Origin: M55B129 sp964506505
GTDB taxonomy: Bacteria > Bacillota > Dethiobacteria > DTU022
Direction of reading: 5' to 3'
Assembly: GCA_964506505.1 (NCBI GenBank)
Contig: CAZDKY010000063.1
Span: 1 to 5,240 of the forward strand
DNA: 5,240 bases
Position numbers and translations under genes: made by a program. Below, in pieces: positions 1 to 5,240 of this stretch. Numbering within the stretch: position 1 is the first letter of the stretch; each line of letters opens with the position of its first letter. Under the pieces are notes generated by a model, which was not told the origin of the DNA, did not search any database, and was given only the letters and a program-made list of their open reading frames with translations.

Positions 1-75
1 TGGTGGGGACGAGAGGATTTGAACCTCCGACCTCTTGAATGTGAGTCAAGCGCTCTCCCCCTGAGCTACGTCCCC
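1..75 (-). tRNA. tRNA-Val, anticodon CAC
   Basis: The reverse complement folds as a full cloverleaf: a 7-bp acceptor stem (GGGGACG with CGTCCCC), a GCTC/GAGC D stem with a 7-nt loop, a CTTGA/TCAAG anticodon stem with loop CTCACAT, a 5-nt variable region, a GGAGG/CCTCT T stem (one G-U pair) with the TTCAAAT loop, discriminator A and an encoded CCA. Loop positions 34-36 read CAC, which decodes the valine codon GUG. The gene is complete within 75 nt, with CCA touching the left edge. More tRNA genes could follow to the left, outside the window. Anticodon and stems are read directly; the valine identity follows from the anticodon. Confidence 0.97.
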
Positions 76-106
76 AAATTTATGTAATTTTTCATCGACA
101 ACATTA

Positions 107-134
107 ATTATAACATATAAGATTAAACGGTGAA
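107..134 (-). promoter_or_regulatory. Sigma-A-type promoter of the tRNA-Val gene
   Basis: On the minus strand a perfect TATAAT (-10) lies at 112-107. A TTCACC box (4 of 6 matches to TTGACA) lies at 134-129, with a 16-nt spacer. Transcription would begin near position 100, giving a leader of about 25 nt before the mature 5' end of the tRNA at 75. The surrounding 80-170 stretch is strongly AT-rich and has no coding signal, as expected for a promoter region. The position relative to the tRNA makes it the natural promoter; activity is inferred. Confidence 0.6.
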
Positions 135-289
135 GGTAAAACATAATTAAAAATCAATATTTTCGTAGTTTTTATGTGCCGCGAATTTGGTCCTGCCCTT
201 TCTGCCGGCTGCAACCAGCAGCGATTTTTGAATGCAACCAGATAATGCCGGTGCTCAAATCATTTTGATTAATTGACATCAGAAAGCTG

Positions 290-1687
290 GTGATCACAAT
301 AAGGGACACATCAAACAGGTACGCAATATTTTTGGCTGTGGCCATGGGCAGTTTTTTGATGCCCTTTATGATTACTTCTGTAAACATCGCCCTTCCTGCC
401 ATTGGCAACGAATTTTCCATTGATGCAGTTCTCTTAAACTGGATCGCCACTTCCTTTGTTTTAGCTTCGGCAATGTTCATTATTCCCTTTGGCAAAATAG
501 CTGATATATATGGCCGAAAAAAAATATTTTCTTTCGGATTTATAATCTTCATAATCGCCTCTGTCATGTCGGCAATCGCCGGTTCTGTAAATCTACTGAT
601 TTTCAGCCGTTTTTTACAGGGTATCGGCGCTGCAATGTATTACGGCACCGGTATAGCCCTTTTAACGTCAGTCACCCCGATGAAGGAAAGGGGCAAAGTC
701 TTAGGAACAACTATTGCCCTTGTTTACATCGGACAGTCTGTCGGACCTTTTCTCGGAGGGATCCTGACCCAGTATTACGGCTGGAGAAGTATTTTTTACT
801 TTGCTATACCTTTCTGTGTCCTGGCAGTGTTACTGGTAACCTGGAAAATAAAAGACGATTGGGCTGAAGCTAAGGAAGAAAATTTAAATTACACGAGCTC
901 CATAATTTACAGCCTTACCTTTCTGGTCATTATGTATGGCATTTCCGTTATTCCCGACAGAAACAGCATCTGGCTTATATCCGTTGGCTTAGTTGGCTTT
1001 ATTTACTTTATCTGGCATGAAGCAAAGGTTAAAAACCCCTTGATCAACATAGAACTTTTCCGCGAAAATAGGGTCTTTGCTTTTTCCAACCTTGCCACTT
1101 TAATCAATTACAGTTCAACTTATGCGGTAATTTTTCTAATGAGCTTGTACCTACAGTACATCCAGATGCTCACACCACAAAACGCCGGCCTTATTTTAAT
1201 GTCCAAGGCAATAGTACAGGGTATCTTTTCGCCTTTAACAGGAAGCCTTTCGGATAGAAACGACCCCAAGAAACTTGCTTCCATCGGTATGGGTATAACC
1301 GCTGTTGCTCTTTTCCTGCTGACATTTGTCAATGCCCAAACTTCTTTGGTTTATATTATTCTTGTCTTAATTTTTCTCGGCCTGGGGCTCGGTGTGTTCG
1401 TTTCACCGAATACCAATGCTATAATGAGCTCGGTTGAAAAAAAATATTATGGGGTCTCTTCCGCAACTCTTGCCACTACCAGGCAAACGGGACAGCTTTT
1501 AAGCATGGCCATCGTGATGCTGCTTTTTGCCTTGATCATCGGCAAAGTTGAAATTACACCTCAGCACTACGAAGCATTTTTGAAAGCCAGCAGAACCGCA
1601 TATGTAATATTTGCCATCTTATGTTCCTGCGGCATATTTTTCTCCCTGGCCCGTGATAAAGGGAAACGCGACAGTGGGGGACACTGA
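290..1687 (+). CDS. MFS drug:H+ antiporter, DHA2 (EmrB/QacA) family
   Basis: Predicted cytoplasmic-membrane multidrug or metabolite exporter driven by proton exchange; 465 aa with about 14 hydrophobic helices, the DHA2 number. Family motifs visible: motif A GKIADIYGRKK at residues 68-78 (loop 2-3), motif B LLIFSRFLQGIG around Arg107, and antiporter motif C GQSVGPFLGG at 148-157, followed by GWRSIFYF. The GTG start at 290 leaves ten residues before helix 1, normal for the family. The only ribosome-binding candidate is AGAAAG at 281-286, just 3 nt away, so the start is moderately secure; the next in-frame starts (338, 344) would cut into helix 1. An in-frame stop at 266-268 bounds any upstream extension. 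The last residues (about DSGGH) look acquired, because the DNA encoding them matches an ABC-2 permease in another frame. Substrate cannot be told from sequence. No regulator gene is adjacent in the window. Confidence 0.93.
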   Translation: MITIRDTSNRYAIFLAVAMGSFLMPFMITSVNIALPAIGNEFSIDAVLLNWIATSFVLASAMFIIPFGKIADIYGRKKIFSFGFIIFIIASVMSAIAGSVNLLIFSRFLQGIGAAMYYGTGIALLTSVTPMKERGKVLGTTIALVYIGQSVGPFLGGILTQYYGWRSIFYFAIPFCVLAVLLVTWKIKDDWAEAKEENLNYTSSIIYSLTFLVIMYGISVIPDRNSIWLISVGLVGFIYFIWHEAKVKNPLINIELFRENRVFAFSNLATLINYSSTYAVIFLMSLYLQYIQMLTPQNAGLILMSKAIVQGIFSPLTGSLSDRNDPKKLASIGMGITAVALFLLTFVNAQTSLVYIILVLIFLGLGLGVFVSPNTNAIMSSVEKKYYGVSSATLATTRQTGQLLSMAIVMLLFALIIGKVEITPQHYEAFLKASRTAYVIFAILCSCGIFFSLARDKGKRDSGGH

Positions 1688-1699
1688 GCCGTGTCCTTT
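1676..1699 (+). terminator. Hairpin over the MFS stop codon, weak terminator candidate
   Basis: GGACAC (1679-1684) pairs with GTGTCC (1691-1696) around loop TGAGCC, which contains the MFS stop codon. G-U pairs can extend the stem to about 9 bp. Only three T residues follow, so it is a poor intrinsic terminator. The same bases read as permease-like protein (GTLSRVL) in another frame, so the palindrome may be fortuitous. Confidence 0.25.
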
Positions 1700-1951
1700 C
1701 ACAACCCATTTACCGCGCTGCCCTGATCAATGGAAAATTTCTTGCTGGATTAATCATCATCGCTATTATTTTCATTCTCGGCTTCCTTGTCGGAGGACTT
1801 GGATTAGTTGACACCGGAATCCCGCCGGCCTTTGAGGAGTTAGTGCGGTTGCTGAATCATCGGTCCGCACGTGGTCGGCTTGATAGCCGTAGCCCCGGTC
1901 TGCTTTGCCATTGCCTATATTATTTTTATGCGTCAGGAAATCCGAGCCTGA
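1678..1951 (+). pseudogene. ABC-2 transporter permease remnant (NosY/COG1277-like), internally deleted
   Basis: Two blocks of an ABC-2 type permease survive in different frames. Block 1 (1678-1854) reads GTLSRVLSQPIYRAALINGK followed by a long hydrophobic helix (FLAGLIIIAIIFILGFLVGG) and then a GIPPAFEELVRLL segment. This is the typical 'GTL..LLS.P..R....GKF' core of these permeases. Block 2 (1856-1951) reads IIGPHVVGLIAV, then a helix ending FMRQEIRA and a TGA, which resembles the family's C-terminal end. The N-terminal part and the middle helices are missing, the junction at 1854/1856 shifts frame, and no start codon or ribosome site is present. Block 1 begins inside the 3' end of the MFS gene in another frame, so a deletion probably joined the two. 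An intact copy would sit in the membrane beside an ATPase; none is seen here. The family call is from memory of conserved motifs. Confidence 0.72.
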
Positions 1952-1952
1952 C
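1932..1952. repeat. Inverted repeat at the end of the permease remnant
   Basis: GTCAGG (1932-1937) and CCTGAC (1947-1952) form a perfect 6-bp stem with a 9-nt loop that spans the remnant's last codons and stop. Neither strand has a T-run after the stem, so it is not a convincing terminator. It lies about 50 nt beyond the msrA stop and is the only clear hairpin between the two convergent units downstream of msrA. Confidence 0.3.
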
Positions 1953-2003
1953 ACAGCCGGGAGATAACCATCCAAAAGCAACTTATCAATATGATGGTGG
2001 GCT

Positions 2004-2816
2004 TCAGTCAACCTGATTGAGAATTACTTCCCTGCCCCGGGAAGAAAGGCCAAGTTGATCAATCTCAGCATCGAGGAGAGCTGCATTGCCAAATCCACCG
2101 AGATAACCATTCAAACGGGCAGCAGCAGTGGAGCGGATAAAATCTTTAAAATCAGGGTAATAAGAACGCATTTCTGCCGTAAGCTCTCTGTTGCCCTGCA
2201 GGTAATACTTCTGGTGATAATCTTCAGCCGGGAAAAACCGACTATACGGGAGAACCTCTGTATATATAGTCTTTTGCAGCTGCTGTTCGAGTACCGTCCT
2301 GCTCTCCAGGGCAGCTTCTTTCTGTTCTTCATTGTGGTAAAAAATGATTGCCGCATACTGCCTCGAACCGCTTCTTGAGACTGGATTATGACTGTCCCAA
2401 AAAACCTGCAGGATCTCTTTAAAGGAAATGAGGGAAGGATCGTACTCAATTTGCAAAGTCTCTGTATGATCTCCCAGAGCATAGTAAGATGGATTATCTT
2501 TTTTCCCCCCGGCATAACCTACCTGAGTATGATAGATACCATTCATAAGCCCGAACCGGGCTTCCGGTCCCCAGAATCAGCCCATAGCCAGAGTGGCGGT
2601 GGCCAACCCTTCAGGAATATTCCGATCAATAGGTGGCTTAATTATCTTTTCATGTCCGGCCTGTTCCATGTTATCAATCTCCTCTTCATTCTCCATCAGT
2701 TCTGCGACAGGCCTTTCAGCCCGGCATCCAGCTATCAGCACACTGGCAGTTATAAAACCTATAATTAACATTATCGTCAGGATAATGTTATTCTGCACAG
2801 GCTTTTTATCTTTCAC
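2004..2816 (-). CDS. msrA: Selenocysteine-containing, lipid-anchored peptide methionine sulfoxide reductase A
   Basis: Reduces methionine-S-sulfoxide in proteins, here predicted outside the cytoplasm. The frame runs 270 codons with one internal TGA (2579-2577, residue 80) lying in LAMG-U-FWGPEARFG. This is the catalytic position of the GCFW motif, so UGA is read as selenocysteine. Downstream are VGYAGG (99-104), GDHTETLQIEYDP with probable catalytic Glu119, FWDSHNP (139-145), SRQYAAIIFYHNEEQ (151-165) and AEDYHQKYY (197-205), all MsrA hallmarks of the variant with SRQY instead of QGxDxGTQYRS. The N terminus has lysines, a hydrophobic stretch (11-29) and lipobox LIAGC (Cys31), then an acidic linker. 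Cys31 is the only cysteine, so no resolving Cys exists. Start: GTG 2816 preceded by AGAGGGGG; a TTG at 2885 would overlap the upstream gene and push the signal peptide inward. It follows the ligase-like gene by 37 nt. An ordinary nonsense mutation is the alternative, made unlikely by the exact position and the intact remainder. Confidence 0.9.
2544..2568 (-). promoter_or_regulatory. Bacterial SECIS-like hairpin for UGA-selenocysteine in msrA
   Basis: On the minus strand AAGCCCG (2563-2557) pairs perfectly with CGGGCTT (2553-2547), leaving loop GTT. If the last pair opens, the loop is GGTTC. Thirteen nt separate the UGA from the stem, and the loop begins about 20 nt after the UGA, inside the window used by bacterial SECIS elements that bind SelB. 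A C-G and a G-U pair may extend the base after one mismatch. The element lies within the coding sequence, encoding residues just after the active site. SelB binding is inferred from position and shape. Confidence 0.75.
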
Positions 2817-2824
2817 TATCCGGT

Positions 2825-2832
2825 CCCCCTCT
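2825..2832 (-). promoter_or_regulatory. Shine-Dalgarno of msrA that decides its GTG start
   Basis: AGAGGGGG lies between the stop of the upstream gene (TAG, 2856-2854) and the GTG at 2816-2814, with an 8-nt spacer. This fixes the start at GTG 2816 rather than the longer TTG frame at 2885, and makes a mature N terminus in which the hydrophobic signal begins about residue 11. Confidence 0.8.
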
Positions 2833-2853
2833 AAAGATAAGTCCTTTGAGGTT

Positions 2854-5240
2854 CTACTGTTTTTCAAGTTTTTCCTTTTCGCCAATCTGTTTTAACAACA
2901 GCTGTGCTTCTGAATAAAAATCTTCATCAGGCTCTATCTCTGACAGATATTCTACAGCTTCAGCAGGTTCATCGAGCAGGTATAAAGCTCTGCCCATTAA
3001 GAAGCGCAGAGGTTTGCTGTGGCCTAAAATAGATTCCATCCGTGCAGCAATAGCCTCTATTTCAGCTAAATATTTTTCTGCTTCCTTCACATTATGGTTA
3101 TCGACAAGATACTCAATAAGACTGAGGCGCGTCCAGGCAGTCTGGACATATAGTGAATCCTCAAAGGGTTTCAGTTCAACCGCTTGGTCAAGATACGACA
3201 ACCCTTCTTCCGCATCTACATAGCTGAACAGCAAACTGCCGTAGCGGCTGACATAACTGGTGTTATAAGGCTCAAGTTCATAAGCTTTTTCTGCCATATA
3301 AAGGGCGTTTTCAAGGTTAGCCGGATGCTGCGTCCTGTTAAATCTTTCTTCTTCCAACACTCCCAGATTGTGATAGTTCTCTGCCCTTAACGGATCCAGG
3401 CGGACAGCCCTTTCCAGTTCAATGGTCGCTTTTTTAAGATTGCCTGCTTCCATCAGCTCCTGGGAATGCCATGTCGCTATGAGTCCGCTGTGCAAATTTA
3501 TGGTAAAAATAAATAAACCAAGGCCAATGATTGCAGCGATAATGCCAACTATTAAACCGTACCGACCCCTGGAATGAGCTTCATTATTAGTCCCCTTTTC
3601 TTTCCTTTTAAACCAGTTATTTTGATCAAGACTTCTGCCTGCACCAAGAAAGACAACCAAATAAATACCTACGGCCATGAGAGAAAAATTCCAATCTATA
3701 GTGCTGTGAGCTCCCAGCGCAGCTACCGGGATAAAAGCAGCTGTCCAGTACTGCCAGAGGCGCGGTGGGGCTTTCTTTATAAAGCAGTTTTTTACGAAAG
3801 CAGCCCCAAAACTGATCCAGATGCCGATGAAAGCGAGAAAGCCGAAGAGACCCGCTTCTACCCAGACCTGCAGAAAGTGATTGTGGATCTCCCTTGAACT
3901 GTAAGGCTGTTCCTGGTAAGAATGATACAGAGCCTTCCACCCACCTCCACCTGTCCCCAGGATTGGATAATCTTTAATTACTTTTACCGCATCCCGAAAC
4001 AGTTCGAAACGGCGGTCCATATTGCGATTGAGAGAATAAGAATAAAGTCGCTCATAAAAACGTTCAGGGAGGACCCGGTTCTTGATAAAACGGAGTTTTT
4101 CCTGTTCTTCGCCGGAAAAAAGGGTTACCTCTCGAACCGTTACAGCCGAACCGGGATAATTATTGAAAATCTGGACTTCCAACCTGCTCGTGTCTTCTGG
4201 TATTTGAAAGGTAAAGGTTCTTTCTTCCCATCCAGCGGTTGCCCCATCCAGATAATTAAGCAGTTCCACATCCCGGTATCCGGGGACTCCCCCCAGGACA
4301 CGCAACCCCCATCCGGAAGAGGATTCTTCAGATAATGTTTCCTCAATCGCAACTTTAACTTCCATGTTAAGCTCATACTTATCCCCAGGGGTAATATCGG
4401 TAATAACCTGTTTAATAACAATTTCTTCTGCCTGTTCATCAGCTCCTATTTCAAGATGAAGGGGAGACAGTGCCGGCAGGCCAACTAAAAAGAAAAATAA
4501 CAAAACAAGAACAAGCGCTGCAGAAACAGCGAGAATTATTTTCTTTTTTCTTTTCATCTGCAGATACCGTTCTGCCAGGTAGCCGAACATTACAGACAGG
4601 ACAGCAGCGGGGATAATGATCAGCCAGGCCCGGGCCGGGGTGCCGGAGCGAAAGACAGGATCTGCCAGGAAAGCAGCAGGAACTGCAGAAATTGCAGTAG
4701 CAAAAAGGTATAAAAAGGTGCGCAATTTCTGACCGGGTGCAGATATTGCAACCAGGAGCAAAGCCAGGGGGATCAGCAGAAGCCAGGCCCCCCTGGAAAA
4801 AGTAAGCACCAGTGCTGTCAGCATCAGGGCTGCCGGAGCCAGATAAAAAAGCCTGAAACGTTTGGCAATAAGCGGAGCCAGCCCGATCGCCAGGAGGTAG
4901 GAAGCCATCAGGTAAGCAGCAGCTGAATTGGCATAACCCATCGGAGAAGCGATCCTGTTGCTGGCATAAGCGCCGGCAAAATCCCAGTGCCCGGCGGGGG
5001 CCCCGAGGCTGGCAACGGTCAATACAGTAGCCGCGGCCAGTAGAAGATGCAAAACGATAAAAAGTCCGGGAGGTACAGCCCGGGAGTCTGAATCCGGTTG
5101 GAAATACTCCCTGATCCCCCGCATTTTAATTTTTCCCCAGTGGCGACATATGTCAATAGAAACAAGATAAGCAACAATATATGAGCCGATTTTTAATATT
5201 TCTTCCAGGGCCTCTCGTTTATTGGCCGCCACGAAAAAAG
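2854..5240 (-). CDS. O-antigen ligase/polymerase-like membrane protein with TPR tail (5' partial)
   Basis: Member of the Wzy/WaaL-like family that polymerises or transfers undecaprenyl-linked glycans on the outer face of the membrane. Residues are counted from GTG 5232 (792 aa), but the frame is open to the edge and the first residues (AANKREALEEILK) resemble the region after the family's opening helices, so the real start is probably outside. About eight hydrophobic helices span 12-252, with SRGAW at 146-150. Residues about 258-372 form a soluble, beta-rich insert (GWEERTFTFQIPEDTS, LEVQIFNNYPGSAVTV) resembling a carbohydrate-binding sandwich. The Wzy_C-like core follows: DYPILGTGGGGW (421-432), HNHFLQVWVEAGLFGFLAF (450-468) and HSTIDWNFS (509-517). 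A last helix at about 559-580 precedes TPR-like repeats (585-617, 639-657, 663-690, about 743-772). The TAG stop lies 37 nt before msrA, suggesting one transcript. Ligase, polymerase and protein O-glycosyltransferase cannot be separated by sequence alone. Confidence 0.85.
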   Translation of the reverse strand, partial: FFVAANKREALEEILKIGSYIVAYLVSIDICRHWGKIKMRGIREYFQPDSDSRAVPPGLFIVLHLLLAAATVLTVASLGAPAGHWDFAGAYASNRIASPMGYANSAAAYLMASYLLAIGLAPLIAKRFRLFYLAPAALMLTALVLTFSRGAWLLLIPLALLLVAISAPGQKLRTFLYLFATAISAVPAAFLADPVFRSGTPARAWLIIIPAAVLSVMFGYLAERYLQMKRKKKIILAVSAALVLVLLFFFLVGLPALSPLHLEIGADEQAEEIVIKQVITDITPGDKYELNMEVKVAIEETLSEESSSGWGLRVLGGVPGYRDVELLNYLDGATAGWEERTFTFQIPEDTSRLEVQIFNNYPGSAVTVREVTLFSGEEQEKLRFIKNRVLPERFYERLYSYSLNRNMDRRFELFRDAVKVIKDYPILGTGGGGWKALYHSYQEQPYSSREIHNHFLQVWVEAGLFGFLAFIGIWISFGAAFVKNCFIKKAPPRLWQYWTAAFIPVAALGAHSTIDWNFSLMAVGIYLVVFLGAGRSLDQNNWFKRKEKGTNNEAHSRGRYGLIVGIIAAIIGLGLFIFTINLHSGLIATWHSQELMEAGNLKKATIELERAVRLDPLRAENYHNLGVLEEERFNRTQHPANLENALYMAEKAYELEPYNTSYVSRYGSLLFSYVDAEEGLSYLDQAVELKPFEDSLYVQTAWTRLSLIEYLVDNHNVKEAEKYLAEIEAIAARMESILGHSKPLRFLMGRALYLLDEPAEAVEYLSEIEPDEDFYSEAQLLLKQIGEKEKLEKQ

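Noticed and set aside
208..229. GCTGC/GCAGC hairpin followed by five T residues upstream of the MFS gene
   Set aside because: The stem is only 5 bp and no plus-strand gene precedes it, so a terminator has nothing to terminate. It is probably chance.
273..301. TTGACA at 273-278 as the -35 box of the MFS promoter
   Set aside because: The matching -10 at 17 nt (ACAATA, 296-301) is poor, and transcription would start after the best-supported GTG start at 290. No convincing MFS promoter was found.
172..567. Minus-strand ORF antisense to the start of the MFS gene
   Set aside because: It is the shadow of a clear MFS gene, with no ribosome site or motif.
1611..1811. Plus-strand ORF of 66 codons
   Set aside because: It overlaps the MFS end and the permease remnant in the third frame. 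Its sequence is rich in Pro, Cys and Trp without a motif, while the other frames show family similarity.
2004..2006. Possible second selenocysteine at the terminal UGA of msrA
   Set aside because: Reading through adds only a few codons before TGA TAA, no hairpin follows, and the protein is already of complete family length.
1772..2011. Minus-strand ORF of 79 codons after msrA
   Set aside because: It starts at a TTG overlapping the msrA stop, has no recognisable product and lies antisense to the permease remnant.
2004..2546. N-terminally truncated MsrA starting at ATG 2546
   Set aside because: This start would remove the active-site motif. The motif is present just upstream in the same frame across the UGA, so the ATG is internal (Met91).
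2577..2885. Stand-alone 102-residue lipoprotein gene starting at TTG 2885
   Set aside because: It ends at the UGA that occupies the MsrA catalytic position and continues in frame into MsrA. The TTG start overlaps the upstream gene and lacks a ribosome site, whereas GTG 2816 has a strong one.

Overview
The window looks like part of the chromosome of an anaerobic Firmicute, probably in the Clostridia/Peptococcaceae range. The grounds are a mixed, moderate GC content, purine-rich ribosome binding sites, a CCA-encoding tRNA gene, an in-frame UGA that is best read as selenocysteine, and protein families common in that group. This assignment is an inference from sequence character; no species is identified.

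Layout, left to right: (1) a complete tRNA-Val(CAC) on the minus strand at the left edge, with a recognisable sigma-A-type promoter just upstream; (2) a plus-strand 14-helix drug:H+ antiporter of the MFS DHA2 (EmrB/QacA) type; (3) overlapping the end of that gene, a wrecked plus-strand remnant of an ABC-2 (NosY/COG1277-like) permease that keeps two separate blocks of the family in two frames; (4) a convergent minus-strand unit filling the rest of the window, with a large membrane O-antigen ligase/polymerase-like protein carrying a C-terminal TPR region (its start lies beyond the right edge), followed 37 nt downstream by msrA.

The most important result concerns msrA. A naive reading gives two ORFs, a 'small lipoprotein' (ending at 2577) and an 'N-terminally truncated MsrA' (starting at 2546). 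They are in the same frame, separated only by a UGA that falls exactly on the catalytic cysteine of the MsrA GCFW motif (here G-UGA-F-W-G). A 7-bp hairpin lies 13 nt after the UGA, as expected for a bacterial SECIS element. Read through, the gene encodes one 270-residue, membrane-anchored, selenocysteine-containing methionine sulfoxide reductase A, whose only cysteine is the lipobox cysteine. Its true start is a GTG at 2816 with a strong Shine-Dalgarno sequence.

The minus-strand pair is probably cotranscribed: a cell-surface glycan enzyme followed by a lipoprotein that repairs oxidised methionines outside the cytoplasm. The MFS gene and permease remnant form a separate transcription direction that meets the msrA 3' end. 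No CRISPR array, insertion sequence or rRNA gene was seen.
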